52,215 nucleotides of DNA from Bryobacterales bacterium (GCA_028819215.1 JAPPMG010000062.1:15555-67769); one strand, 5' to 3'; positions 7,407 to 16,031 are shown, counted from the stretch's first letter. Translations and numbers: made by a program. Notes: generated by a model from the sequence alone, not told the origin.

Positions 7407-8480
7407 ATGCAAAAGTCGGACGGCATGAACTACGCGCCGCAGGGCAAGGCCCGGCCGGTGGTCGAGCCCGGCACCTTCGCCATCGCGGCGGTGGCGCTCG
7501 ACCACGGACACATTTACGGAATGTGCAACGGGCTCACGGAGGCCGGCGCGGACCTGAAGTGGGTGTACGACCCAGACCCGGTTCGGGTCGAGCAGTTCTT
7601 GGAATCGTTCCCGCAGGCCAGGGCCGCCCGCAACGCGGACGAGATCCTGCAGGACGAAGAGGTCCGCTTGGTCGCTTCGGCCGCGGTTCCGAGCCTGCGC
7701 TGCCAGCTGGGCTGCGAGGTCATGCGGCACGGCAAGGACTACTTCACCGACAAGGCGCCCATGACCACGCTGGAGCAGCTGGCCGAGGCGAAGCGGCAAG
7801 CTGCGGCCACGGGCAGGAAGTACGCGGTCTACTACAGCGAGCGTCTCCATACCGAGTGCTCGATCTACGCCGGAAACCTGATCGATGGCGGTGCCATCGG
7901 ACGCGTCCTGCAGGTCATCGGCATGGGGCCGCACAGGCTCAACGCCCCGTCGCGGCCGGACTGGTTCTTCGACTTCGCGCAGTACGGCGGGATCCTGTGC
8001 GACATCGGCAGCCACCAGATCGAGCAGTTCCTGCACTTCAGCGGGGCTCGCGACGCCACCGTCACTTCCAGCCGCGTTGCCAATTACAACAATCCCGACC
8101 ATCCTGAACTGGAGGACTTCGGAGACGCGGCCCTCGTGGCAGACAACGGCGCAACGAACTACTTTCGCGTCGACTGGTTCACGCCGGACGGTCTCGGCGC
8201 CTGGGGTGACGGCAGGACTTTCATCCTCGGCACGCAGGGCTACATCGAGCTGCGCAAGTACCTCGACGTAGGCCGCGATTCGGAATCGGACCAGCTCTAT
8301 CTGGTCGATGGCAAGGGCGAGCAGCATATCCGCACGCACGACACTGTAGGTTTCCCGTTCTTCGGGCAGCTGATCCTGGATTGCCTGGAACGCACTGAAC
8401 GGGCGATGACGCAGGAGCACACCTTCAAGGCGGCGGAGCTCTGCTTGATCGCCCAGCGGGACGCCCAGCGCGTGGCCTAG
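7407..8480 (+). CDS. Gfo/Idh/MocA family oxidoreductase (cytosolic)
   Basis: A 357-residue oxidoreductase of the Gfo/Idh/MocA family, without the twin-arginine signal seen in the other two. The N-terminal strand AIAAVALDHGHIYGM replaces the usual glycine-rich GxGxxG with a DHGH version; DKAP (YFTDKAPMTTLEQL) occupies the place of the EKP catalytic motif, keeping the lysine; and CDIGSHQIEQFLHF is the family's C-terminal domain helix. The start at 7407 has GAGG just upstream; an ATG at 7425 is possible, and the frame is open upstream to 7299. Only six bases separate its stop from the HpnI-like glycosyltransferase, so the two are probably co-transcribed, hinting that it may act on a sugar used in the same pathway. 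Confidence 0.85.
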   Translation: MQKSDGMNYAPQGKARPVVEPGTFAIAAVALDHGHIYGMCNGLTEAGADLKWVYDPDPVRVEQFLESFPQARAARNADEILQDEEVRLVASAAVPSLRCQLGCEVMRHGKDYFTDKAPMTTLEQLAEAKRQAAATGRKYAVYYSERLHTECSIYAGNLIDGGAIGRVLQVIGMGPHRLNAPSRPDWFFDFAQYGGILCDIGSHQIEQFLHFSGARDATVTSSRVANYNNPDHPELEDFGDAALVADNGATNYFRVDWFTPDGLGAWGDGRTFILGTQGYIELRKYLDVGRDSESDQLYLVDGKGEQHIRTHDTVGFPFFGQLILDCLERTERAMTQEHTFKAAELCLIAQRDAQRVA

Positions 8481-8486
8481 CGCACA

Positions 8487-9623
8487 GTGGTATTCGTCAC
8501 GGCGGTCGCCCTGCTGGCAGCCGCGTCTTGCGCGTACTACGTAGCCGCCCTCTTGGTCCTGTGGCGACACAGCCGCGACCAGTCGAACGCGCCGACAGAG
8601 CCCAGGTCCCGACCCGGGATCACGATCTTCAAGCCGGCGAGCGGTGCCGGCCAGGATTTCGTCGAGGTGCTCAGGTCGCACGCCGCTCAGGAATACCCTG
8701 ATTTCGAAATCCTGGTCGGGGTCGGAGGCGATGACAGCCTGGCCCGCGAGGCGGTCCGCAAGCTGCGAGCCGATTTCCCGCTCGTCCGGATCGAGCTCGT
8801 CACTTGCCCTGCGCCCGCGCCGGGACGCAACGGAAAAGTCGAAGTCCTGCAGGAATTGGCGCGGCACGCATCCAAGCCAGTCTGGGTGCTGAGCGATGCA
8901 GATATCGGCGTGCCCGGGGGATACCTCGCGAGCCTCAGCGCAGAACTGCAGGCACCGAACACCGGGATGGTGACGTGCCTATATCGGGCCGAGCCCGACA
9001 CTTCCCTGCTCGTTCGGCTGGAATCCTGTCGCATCAACACCGAGTTCCCTTCCCAAGTGCTCTTGGCGAAGTGCCTGCAAGGGCTCCGCTTCGGCCTTGG
9101 CTCGTCCATGGCGCTGCGCGCCGAGACGCTGGCCGGCGTGGGCGGTTTCCCGGCGCTGCGCAACTTCATCGGGGACGACTACCACCTAGGGGCCAGAGTC
9201 GCGGCGGAGGGCCTTTCCGTGAGGCTCTCGGCCGTGCCAGTGAGCACCCGCTTGTCTCGCGGCGCGACATGGCAGCAATCTTGGAGACGCCAGCTGCGCT
9301 GGTCGAGGACCATCCGCAAGCAGCGGCCGCTGGGACACTTCTCCCTCGCACTCACTTTTGCAGTGCCATGGTCGGCGCTGGCGCTGCTGGCGGAACCGGG
9401 CACGCTATGGCCGCTGGCAGCCGCCACGATCAGCCTGCGTCTCGCTGCCGGCGACTCTGCCGCGCGGTTGGTCCGCGCAAAGGGCAGAGCCCGATCACTA
9501 TGGCTGATCCCCGCTGCGGACCTGTGCGCCGCAGCAGTCTGGCTCTGCAGCCTGTTCGGCAGCGAGGTCTGGTGGGCTGGCCGACGCCTGAGGCTCGGCC
9601 CAGATGGACGAATCGTCAGCTGA
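8487..9623 (+). CDS. hpnI: HpnI-like / ceramide glucosyltransferase-type glycosyltransferase (GT21)
   Basis: A 378-residue membrane glycosyltransferase of the GT21 type. It has an N-terminal membrane helix (residues ~3-25), a GT-A domain with ITIFKPASG, SDADIGVPGGYL (the DxD-like metal site), GDDYHLGARV and the acceptor motif QLRWSRTIRKQRP (Q/RxxRW), and then two or three C-terminal helices. HpnI proteins of this family attach N-acetylglucosamine to bacteriohopanetetrol, and squalene-hopene cyclase and HpnH genes lie 2-5 kb downstream, so a hopanoid role is likely. A role in glycosylating another lipid cannot be excluded. The start is GTG at 8487, six bases after the preceding oxidoreductase gene. 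Confidence 0.75.
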   Translation: MVFVTAVALLAAASCAYYVAALLVLWRHSRDQSNAPTEPRSRPGITIFKPASGAGQDFVEVLRSHAAQEYPDFEILVGVGGDDSLAREAVRKLRADFPLVRIELVTCPAPAPGRNGKVEVLQELARHASKPVWVLSDADIGVPGGYLASLSAELQAPNTGMVTCLYRAEPDTSLLVRLESCRINTEFPSQVLLAKCLQGLRFGLGSSMALRAETLAGVGGFPALRNFIGDDYHLGARVAAEGLSVRLSAVPVSTRLSRGATWQQSWRRQLRWSRTIRKQRPLGHFSLALTFAVPWSALALLAEPGTLWPLAAATISLRLAAGDSAARLVRAKGRARSLWLIPAADLCAAAVWLCSLFGSEVWWAGRRLRLGPDGRIVS

Positions 9624-9641
9624 TCCCGACTCGGGACGTGC

Positions 9642-10067
9642 TCAAGCCGCCGCGGCGGGCTCTTCCAGCCAATCCGCCTCGGCTCCCGGCTCCGGAAGGA
9701 TTCGGCCGGCCTCCATCGTCCACGAGGCGGGCGCCTCCGTGATGCGTCCGCTGACCATATCGGCAGGAACCCCAGCAATCTCCGAGAACTTCTCGATCAA
9801 GCCGCTCAAAATCAGGCGCTTCGTGTCCTCCGAGCGGCCCGCCCGGTTGCCGCCAGCGATGAAGTACGGAGTGTCATAGCGCAGCACGCCGCTTCCGTGG
9901 GAGTCGGCCACCTCGCCGGAGCCATCGGTCTCAAGGAACGCGACCTGCACGAAACGCCGCGGCGCAGTGGAGAGACTGCAATGCACATCGGTGAACGCGA
10001 CCGCGATCTCCTCGCGCTGCTCGTACGTGAGCGAGTCCTTTGGAATCAAGCAACGATAGAACGGCAT
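9642..10067 (-). CDS. cis-CaaD-like tautomerase superfamily protein
   Basis: A 141-residue tautomerase-superfamily protein. The mature N-terminus would be proline (MPFYRC), the catalytic base of this superfamily. It resembles cis-3-chloroacrylate dehalogenase-like members along its length: TDVHCSL (histidine), the GGNRAGRSEDTK arginine pair, and APASWTMEAGRILPEPG with the late glutamate and the GRxLPxPG signature. The tyrosine that cis-CaaD has about eleven residues before that glutamate appears to be replaced (GRITEAP). The start at 10067 is set by the proline and by AAGGAG upstream. The reaction is likely keto-enol tautomerisation or hydration of an unsaturated acid; the substrate is unknown. 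It is downstream of and probably co-transcribed with a second, divergent tautomerase-like gene (26-bp gap). Confidence 0.8.
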   Translation of the reverse strand: MPFYRCLIPKDSLTYEQREEIAVAFTDVHCSLSTAPRRFVQVAFLETDGSGEVADSHGSGVLRYDTPYFIAGGNRAGRSEDTKRLILSGLIEKFSEIAGVPADMVSGRITEAPASWTMEAGRILPEPGAEADWLEEPAAAA

Positions 10068-10093
10068 GCCTTCAACTCCTTTCTGGGGGACGT

Positions 10094-10426
10094 TCAGCCC
10101 GCCCAGCTCCAATCGCGGGCGGATACGATGACCTCGTCCTCAGTCGCGCCCGTCAGGTTACACCACGTCTCCGCGACCGACCGAAGGAAGCGAGCCCGCG
10201 CGTCGGAACCGTACCCGTCCGGTATGCGGCTGCGGACCAGGGAGGTGGTCGACGGCTCCCCGCCCCGAAAGCCGAACCCCTTGCGGATCACAGTCCACGA
10301 GACCGAGACAGGCCCCGCCTGCGCACCTAGCACTTCGGCGCACACTGCCTCGATGTCCGCGACGATCCGAGCGCGGCTCTCATCCGGGACGCAGCCATCC
10401 TGCACGAAGAACTCGAACGTGACCAT
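10094..10426 (-). CDS. Tautomerase-like protein lacking N-terminal proline
   Basis: A 110-residue protein with the beta-alpha-beta layout of the tautomerase superfamily: an N-terminal strand TFEFFVQDG, a helix, the strand VSVSWTVI, then GFGFRGGEPSTTSLV and a closing helix and strand DEVIVSARDW. The first residues are Met-Val-Thr, so the catalytic Pro-1 is missing. Such members can be non-catalytic partners or have another chemistry. It starts at an ATG preceded by a perfect TATAAT only seven bases upstream, so the mRNA is probably leaderless. It is followed after 26 bp by the Pro-1-containing gene. Confidence 0.65.
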   Translation of the reverse strand: MVTFEFFVQDGCVPDESRARIVADIEAVCAEVLGAQAGPVSVSWTVIRKGFGFRGGEPSTTSLVRSRIPDGYGSDARARFLRSVAETWCNLTGATEDEVIVSARDWSWAG

Positions 10427-10433
10427 TGGGGGG

Positions 10434-10439
10434 ATTATA
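10434..10439 (-). promoter_or_regulatory. -10 box TATAAT of the tautomerase pair
   Basis: On the minus strand a perfect TATAAT is followed by a 7-base discriminator and then the ATG of the gene at 10094-10426. Transcription would begin at or next to the start codon. Confidence 0.55.
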
Positions 10440-10587
10440 TCCGAGCCTGCCAGAACAGCTGCTCGACACCCCGTTGCGCTTCAAGAAGGTATCGGAATCT
10501 GCCGCCCAAATCGCCAGAACTCTACCCCTGGCGATGTCCAAGCCCTTACCCGCGTTAACTGAGTCCTATCGCTAGATCAAGGAAATG

Positions 10588-10596
10588 TGGTATAAT
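10588..10596 (+). promoter_or_regulatory. Extended -10 promoter of the RHH/PIN toxin-antitoxin pair
   Basis: TGGTATAAT is an extended -10 (TGn before a perfect TATAAT). The likely start of transcription is ~10603, about 14 bases before the ATG at 10617. No good -35 hexamer is seen, which fits an extended -10 element. A dedicated strong promoter is usual for such modules. Confidence 0.6.
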
Positions 10597-10616
10597 ATGT
10601 TGTGTTGAAACCTGCC

Positions 10617-10877
10617 ATGCCTAACACGAGCGTATATTTCCCGCAATCCGTGCTCTCCGGGCTGAACCGCGTCGCAGAGGAACGAGGCATGAGCCGGAAT
10701 CGGCTGATCGTGGAGGCGTGTCGACGGGTCGTCGAAGAGCGGACGTGCTGGCCAGCGGACCTGTTTTCGAACGATCACTTGAGCCAGCCAGACTTAGAAC
10801 TCCTCCGTGAGGGTCAAGATCCCTTTCTGGACGCTATTTCCAGTGCCCGCAGGAGCCGGGCGCGCTCCCCGTTCTGA
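10617..10877 (+). CDS. Ribbon-helix-helix antitoxin (VapB-like)
   Basis: An 86-residue small protein. The N-terminal strand MPNTSVYFPQSVLSGLN and helices AEERGMSRNRLIVEACRRVV form a CopG/Arc-type ribbon-helix-helix DNA-binding domain; the C-terminal ~40 residues are charged and would wrap the toxin. The stop overlaps the toxin's ATG by one base (TGATG), the standard antitoxin-toxin coupling. The ATG at 10617 is chosen because it opens the first strand; a GTG five codons upstream lies within the likely transcription start. It probably represses its own promoter at 10588-10596. Confidence 0.8.
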   Translation: MPNTSVYFPQSVLSGLNRVAEERGMSRNRLIVEACRRVVEERTCWPADLFSNDHLSQPDLELLREGQDPFLDAISSARRSRARSPF

Positions 10878-11296
10878 TGTTGCTCCTCGACACCAGCGCC
10901 GTCTCGGCATTCATGCGTCGAGACCCGAGCGCGTTGCACCGACTGCGAGGCGAGGATCCGTCGACGGTCTACCTCTGCACACCCGTGGCGGCGGAGATCT
11001 GCTTCGGTCTGTCGTGCCTGAGAGCTGGCTCTCGCCGCCAGCGCCTCCTCGCGGATGAGTTCGCACGCTTGCGCGGCGCGTTGCGCTGGGCGGACTGGAG
11101 CGAGCCAGCCTCCTTGGTTTTCGGTCAATGGAAGGCCACGCTGCAGCAGCGAGGGACACCAATCGAGGACATGGACTTGGCCATAGCTTCGATTGCCCTT
11201 AGCCTCCCGGCCCGGCTCGCCACTTGCAACATGCGCCATTTCGCCAGAATTGACGACCTAGAGCTGGTCGACTGGTCCGGGTCTGAACGCAGCTGA
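10877..11296 (+). CDS. vapC: PIN-domain ribonuclease toxin, VapC type
   Basis: A 139-residue PIN-domain protein, the RNase toxin of VapBC modules, which cleaves tRNA or rRNA using a cluster of acidic residues around a metal. D5 (LLLDTSAVS), E40 (VAAEICFG), D100 (EDMDLAIAS) and the late TCNMRHFARI segment are all present, so the active site looks intact. Its ATG overlaps the stop of the preceding ribbon-helix-helix antitoxin gene. Length is typical for the family. Confidence 0.88.
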   Translation: MLLLDTSAVSAFMRRDPSALHRLRGEDPSTVYLCTPVAAEICFGLSCLRAGSRRQRLLADEFARLRGALRWADWSEPASLVFGQWKATLQQRGTPIEDMDLAIASIALSLPARLATCNMRHFARIDDLELVDWSGSERS

Positions 11297-11880
11297 ACGC
11301 TCCGCTCGCGGCCGAAGACTGATCCGAGCATCGTGGTGGTTAGCGCTGCCGCTGCAAGCGAGGCGAGACAACCGCTAGGCCGCGACGGGGCATCTGCACG
11401 AGGGGCTCGTTGCGGCGAATCTGTCCGATGCTCGCGGGCCCAGCGCGGCAAGCGCCGTGCAGATCGGTGGCTTGGGGGAACTGCGACCGTCAGCAATCGG
11501 TTGGCTATACTGGCACTTCCCGTTGGGTCCGAAATGCCCGCCCCAGACATCGAGTCTGTTCTATCGTCGCGCCCGCGTGGATTCTGCACGGGTATGGCGC
11601 TCGCGCCTGAAACCGTCGCACTTGCGCCCCGGGCCCGCCGAGCACCGCGCTTCTTGGCCGATGACAAGGACGTCACCTCACCGGCACGGCTCAACGGCCC
11701 CGCACGCATGGCTGCCTCGGGCGGATCGGCTGTTGATCCGATCGTGCAAGATCTCCATCACCGTTTCCAGCAGTGCGGCTTCGTGCATACCACAGAGGCA
11801 GCAACCGTCCGAGAGAACGCTCACTTCCCGCTCACACCTAGCTTGCGGCAGACTCAGCCGCCTCGGGTCTCGGCCGATCA
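11297..11880 (+). other. Gene-free stretch upstream of shc
   Basis: About 580 bp between the PIN toxin gene and squalene-hopene cyclase. Open frames here are short and compositionally implausible (Arg/Ser/Pro rich in several frames). A TATACT at 11506-11511 is the best -10-like sequence but has no fitting -35. I see no RNA gene, repeat or clear operator. Confidence 0.5.
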
Positions 11881-13854
11881 ATGAAGCTAGGCGCTGGCCG
11901 AGAGAGTAGCGCCGCAATCGCGCGGCCGCCCGTTGAAGACCTCGTCGTCCGAGCCGAGCAGGCAGTAGACGCGGCCTGCGACTACCTGCTCAATCGGCAG
12001 ACTTCCGAGGGCTACTGGGTAGGCGAAGCTGAAGGCGATACCACGCTCGAGTCGGACTACGTGCTGCTGCAACTCTGGCTGCACCAGCCTGGCAGCGACG
12101 GAACATGGAATCCGCCAACCCGCGCGCTGGTGGATGCGGCTTGCCGCCATATCGCGGACAAGCAGCTCGAAGACGGCGGTTGGAACATCTACCCTCAGGG
12201 TCCCGCCAACATTAGTGCGTCTGTAAAGGCCTACTGCGCTCTGAAGCTGGGCGGCCACGAACCGCAATCCGAGCGCCTGCGGCGCGCCGCGAAGCGCATC
12301 GTGGATCTCGGTGGCGTGGAAGCAGCCAACAGCTACACCAAGCTCTACCTCAGCTATTTCGACCTCTATCGGCGGTCGGACGTGCCATCCATCCCACCGG
12401 AGATTTTCCTGCTTCCGGCAGAGCATCATTTCGGCATCTATTCCATCTCGTCGTGGAGCCGGGCGATGCTGGCGCCGCTTTCGATTCTCGGGGCGACTCG
12501 AGCTCGCCGGCGCGTGCCGGCGGGCTTTTCGCTCGAAGAACTGTTTTCAGGCCGCGCCGCACCGGCGCCAGCACTCGTCAGCTGGAAACGCTTCTTCCTG
12601 CTGCTCGACAAGACGATCAAGTTTCTCGAGTCCACCGCGGCCGGACGCCACCGTGAGCGGGGCATCGAAGCAGCGCACGATTGGATGATCACCCGACTGG
12701 AGCGATCCGACGGCTTGGGCGCGATCTTTCCTGCCATGGTGAATTCGATCATGGCCCTGACGCAGCTGGGCTATGACTCGAATCACCCCCTGTTGCGGGC
12801 CCAGCTGGCACATTTCGACAATCTGATCCTGCACGACGAACGTGGATTTCGCGTGCAACCGTGCCATTCGCCGGTATGGGACACGGCTTTGACGACCCAC
12901 GCGATCGGCGCGGCCAAGGCCCGGCTCGGCGCTCCGGCGCGCTGGGCGCTGGGCCGCGCAGCGGACTGGCTGCTTGCCAAGCAGGCGCGCAAGCCGGGTG
13001 ACTGGGCCGTGCGCAATCCGCAGGCCGCACCTGGCGGGTGGTTCTTCGAGTACCGCAACGATCACTATCCCGACACCGACGACACCGCGGAGGTGCTGCT
13101 CGCGCTGGAGCACACCTGTGCCACGGACGCCCAGCGACAGCTCCGCGCTGAAGAGCGGGCGTTGGAGTGGCTCGCAGCCATGCAGTCGTCCGACGGCGGC
13201 TGGGCAGCCTTCGACGTTGACAGTTGCGCAGCAATCCTCAACCACGTGCCGTTCGCCGACCACAACGCGATGCTGGATCCGAGTTGCGTCGATATCACGG
13301 GGCGGGCCCTGGAAACGCTGTGCCGGCGGGCTCCGGGGCGCTATCGAGAGCGCGTCCTGCGCGGCGTGGAGTATATCCGCCGGATGCAGCACGAGGACGG
13401 CTGTTGGTACGGGCGTTGGGGCGTGAACTATATCTACGGCACTTGCTTCGCGCTGCGTGGGCTGCGGGCTGCGGGTGTTCCGGCGCGGGACAGCGCGGTG
13501 ATCCGAGCCGGAGAATGGGTGCGCTCGCTCCAAAACGCCGATGGCGGATGGGGCGAATCGCCTGACAGTTACGACGATCCAGCCCTCCGGGCCCGCGGCG
13601 AATCGACGCCATCGCAGACCGCTTGGGCGCTGATGGCACTGCTGGCGACCGAAGACTTCGACAGCGGATCGGTCGCGGACGGCGTGCGCTACCTGCTCGA
13701 GCGCCAGACCCCACAGGGCACGTGGGTCGAGCGAGCCCATACGGGAACTGGTTTTCCAAGAGTGTTCTACTTGCGCTATCACATGTACCCGCAGTACTTT
13801 CCCTTGATGGCGCTTGGCGAGTACGCTCGCAAGAAGGGAGCCGTACAGGCATGA
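11881..13854 (+). CDS. shc: Squalene-hopene cyclase
   Basis: A 657-residue class II triterpene cyclase that converts squalene to hopene/hopanol, the first committed step of hopanoid synthesis, at the cytoplasmic membrane. The acid catalyst motif DXDD is present at residues 398-401 (DTDD). Many QW-type repeats are visible (SEGYWVGE, LEDGGWNIY, SDGGWAAFDVD, EDGCWYGRWG, ADGGWGESPD, PQGTWVE). Length fits the family. The ATG at 11881 is the first in frame and places the first QW repeat at the usual distance. The stop overlaps the ATG of hpnH (ATGA), so cyclase and side-chain enzyme are made together, and the run continues into an MDR dehydrogenase and the agmatine genes. Confidence 0.97.
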   Translation: MKLGAGRESSAAIARPPVEDLVVRAEQAVDAACDYLLNRQTSEGYWVGEAEGDTTLESDYVLLQLWLHQPGSDGTWNPPTRALVDAACRHIADKQLEDGGWNIYPQGPANISASVKAYCALKLGGHEPQSERLRRAAKRIVDLGGVEAANSYTKLYLSYFDLYRRSDVPSIPPEIFLLPAEHHFGIYSISSWSRAMLAPLSILGATRARRRVPAGFSLEELFSGRAAPAPALVSWKRFFLLLDKTIKFLESTAAGRHRERGIEAAHDWMITRLERSDGLGAIFPAMVNSIMALTQLGYDSNHPLLRAQLAHFDNLILHDERGFRVQPCHSPVWDTALTTHAIGAAKARLGAPARWALGRAADWLLAKQARKPGDWAVRNPQAAPGGWFFEYRNDHYPDTDDTAEVLLALEHTCATDAQRQLRAEERALEWLAAMQSSDGGWAAFDVDSCAAILNHVPFADHNAMLDPSCVDITGRALETLCRRAPGRYRERVLRGVEYIRRMQHEDGCWYGRWGVNYIYGTCFALRGLRAAGVPARDSAVIRAGEWVRSLQNADGGWGESPDSYDDPALRARGESTPSQTAWALMALLATEDFDSGSVADGVRYLLERQTPQGTWVERAHTGTGFPRVFYLRYHMYPQYFPLMALGEYARKKGAVQA

Positions 13855-14954
13855 GACTCCCGCTGTCTAGCACGCTACGCATGGGCGCACACGTCGCGAG
13901 GCACGCGCTCTTTCCGAGGCCGGAATGGCAGCGCGACCCTGCCCCCCGGAACAGCCCGTTCCCGATATTGCCCGCGGGCTCGCAGCATTCCGGCAGGTCG
14001 CAGCCGCACCCGATGCTGCGGAAGCGCTTTCCTTTGGTATTGATGCTCGAACCGCTCCACGCTTGCAATCTCACCTGCACGGGCTGCGGACGAATCCGGG
14101 AGTACGAGGACACGATCACCTCGAAGCTGGAGTTGGAGCAGTGTCTGGCGGCGATCGACGAATGCCGCGCGCCGGTCGTGTCGATCTGCGGTGGCGAGCC
14201 GCTGATGTACAAGCCGATCGGGAGGCTGGTCGAAGGCGCGATCAAGCGCAAGCGGCATATCTATCTCTGCACCAACGGCATGTTTATCGAGGCCCGACTG
14301 CACGAGTTCCGCCCGCACAAGCGCTTCTTCTTCAACGTCCACCTCGACGGCCTGCGCGAGACCCACGATCTAGCGGTGGAGCGTGACGGCGTATTCGACG
14401 AAGCCATAGCGGGCATCCGCGCCGCGAAGGCGGCCGGCCACATGGTTTGCACCAACACAACGGTCTACCGCGAGACCGACATGCGGGAAATCGAGGCGCT
14501 GTTCGAATACCTCCAGCAATTCGACGTCGATGGCCACATGCTGTCGCCGGCCTACGGATATTCGGCAGTCCAGAGCCGAGAGATCTTTCTCACGCGGGAA
14601 GACATCCAAGAGAAGTTCAAGGATGTGGACTCGCTGTTCCGGCGGTTCCGCATGAACACGACACCCATCTACGCAGAGTTCCTCAAGGGAGCGAGGGAAA
14701 TGCCCTGCACGGCCTGGGGCAATCCGACCTACAACACCCGGGGATGGAAGGGGCCGTGCTACCTCATCACCGACGCGCACTGGGACAGCTTCGAGGAACT
14801 GATGAGCGAAACGCCCTGGGATCGCTACGGGCGCGGAAACGACGATCGCTGCGAGCACTGCATGGTGCATTGCGGCTACGAGCCATCGGCCGCGCTCGGA
14901 GTCAACGGCCGTCTGGCCGATAGCCTGCGAATGCTGCGCTGGGCACTGACCTGA
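13851..14954 (+). CDS. hpnH: HpnH: radical SAM adenosylhopane synthase
   Basis: A 367-residue radical SAM enzyme that joins hopene to a 5'-deoxyadenosyl group, making adenosylhopane, the precursor of bacteriohopanepolyols. The [4Fe-4S] cysteines are C72, C76 and C79 (CX3CX2C in HACNLTCTGCGR), followed by the glycine motif VVSICGGEPLMYKPIG, LCTNGMFIE, NVHLDGLRETHD and the family C-terminal segment DRCEHCMVHCGYEPSA. The ATG at 13851 overlaps the shc stop and follows GGGAG. Oddly, residues ~20-57 form a Pro/Arg/Ser-rich stretch before the RFPLVLMLEPL strand, longer than in HpnH proteins I recall. The frame is open upstream only as an antisense-like extension over shc. Confidence 0.93.
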   Translation: MRLPLSSTLRMGAHVARHALFPRPEWQRDPAPRNSPFPILPAGSQHSGRSQPHPMLRKRFPLVLMLEPLHACNLTCTGCGRIREYEDTITSKLELEQCLAAIDECRAPVVSICGGEPLMYKPIGRLVEGAIKRKRHIYLCTNGMFIEARLHEFRPHKRFFFNVHLDGLRETHDLAVERDGVFDEAIAGIRAAKAAGHMVCTNTTVYRETDMREIEALFEYLQQFDVDGHMLSPAYGYSAVQSREIFLTREDIQEKFKDVDSLFRRFRMNTTPIYAEFLKGAREMPCTAWGNPTYNTRGWKGPCYLITDAHWDSFEELMSETPWDRYGRGNDDRCEHCMVHCGYEPSAALGVNGRLADSLRMLRWALT

Positions 14955-14996
14955 CGGAACGCACAACGACTCTCGTCTGGGCGACACTGGATCAAG

Positions 14997-16031
14997 ATGA
15001 AGGCGCTGGTACTGAACGAATACAAGCGGCTCGACCTCGAAGAGGTGCCGGAACCGCGAATCGAAGCGGACGAAGTGTTGATCCGGGTGCGCTCCTGCGG
15101 CATCTGCGGCAGTGACGTCCATGGCTACGATGGCAGCAGCGGGCGCCGCATACCCCCGCTGATCATGGGCCACGAGGCCGCAGGCGAGATTGCCGGAGTC
15201 GGCGCCGCGGTGCGGTCATTCGAGCCGGGTGACCGCGTTACTTTCGACTCGATGATCTGCTGCCGCAACTGCGCCTTCTGTCGCACGGGCCGCCCCAATC
15301 TTTGCGAGAACCGGCGCGTGCTGGGAGTGTCCTGCGAAGACTATCGCCGGCACGGCGCTTTCGCGGAGTACGTCGCCGTCCCGGAGCACATCGTGTTCCG
15401 CATACCGGAAGGAGTGGGCTTTGACGAAGCGGCGATGGTCGAGCCGGTTTCGGTAGCAGTCCATGCCGTTGGGCGCACTCAGCCAGCACTGGGCGACACC
15501 GCGCTTGTGGTAGGGGCCGGGATGATCGGGCTGTTGACGGTGCAGGCCCTCCGCAGCGCCGGGTGTGGTCGCATCGTCGCGGTCGACCTTGCATCGGATC
15601 GCTTGGAACTGGCTCGTCGCTTGGGCGCCGACCGCACCATTCAGGCCGGCGAGGTGGCGGACGTGCCGGCGGCGATCCGCGAGATGACCGGTGGCATCGG
15701 GGCGGACCTGGTGCTGGAAGCCGTCGGCGCGGACGCGACGGTCGCGATGTCGCTGCACAGCGTGCGCAAGGGCGGCAAAGTGACGCTGATCGGCAATGTG
15801 ACGCCGACGGTCTCGTTCCCGCTGCAGGCTGTGGTCACGCGAGAAATCGACGTGCTGGGCTCCTGCGCGTCGTCGAACGATTACCCGGCCTGCCTCGAAT
15901 TGATGCAGCGCGGAGCCATCCAAGTCCGACCGGTCTTGAGCGCCTCAGTGCCGCTCGAGCGAGGGCCGGAAATGTTCGACCGGCTGTACGCCCGAGAGCC
16001 AGGCCTTACGAAAGTCGTGCTACAGCCTTGA
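14997..16031 (+). CDS. Zinc-dependent MDR alcohol/polyol dehydrogenase
   Basis: A 344-residue medium-chain dehydrogenase/reductase. The catalytic zinc ligands are C37 (CGICGSDVHG) and the H59-E60 pair (LIMGHEAAGE). The structural zinc loop is complete with C89, C92, C95 and C103 (ICCRNCAFCRTGRPNLC), and the NAD-binding motif is VVGAGMIGLLTVQ. The overall pattern resembles galactitol-1-phosphate, sorbitol or threonine dehydrogenases; substrate unknown. It starts 42 bp after hpnH and its stop overlaps the TTG start of aguB (TTGA), so it belongs to the same run. It might act on a hopanoid side chain or on a polyamine-linked aldehyde or alcohol, but that is inference. Confidence 0.88.
   Translation: MKALVLNEYKRLDLEEVPEPRIEADEVLIRVRSCGICGSDVHGYDGSSGRRIPPLIMGHEAAGEIAGVGAAVRSFEPGDRVTFDSMICCRNCAFCRTGRPNLCENRRVLGVSCEDYRRHGAFAEYVAVPEHIVFRIPEGVGFDEAAMVEPVSVAVHAVGRTQPALGDTALVVGAGMIGLLTVQALRSAGCGRIVAVDLASDRLELARRLGADRTIQAGEVADVPAAIREMTGGIGADLVLEAVGADATVAMSLHSVRKGGKVTLIGNVTPTVSFPLQAVVTREIDVLGSCASSNDYPACLELMQRGAIQVRPVLSASVPLERGPEMFDRLYAREPGLTKVVLQP

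Noticed and set aside
6399..8867. Very long (822-codon) open frame on the minus strand
   Set aside because: Only the first-listed 299 residues from 7298 downward have membrane and CxxC features; the upstream part is antisense to the oxidoreductase and glycosyltransferase genes and has shadow-type composition.
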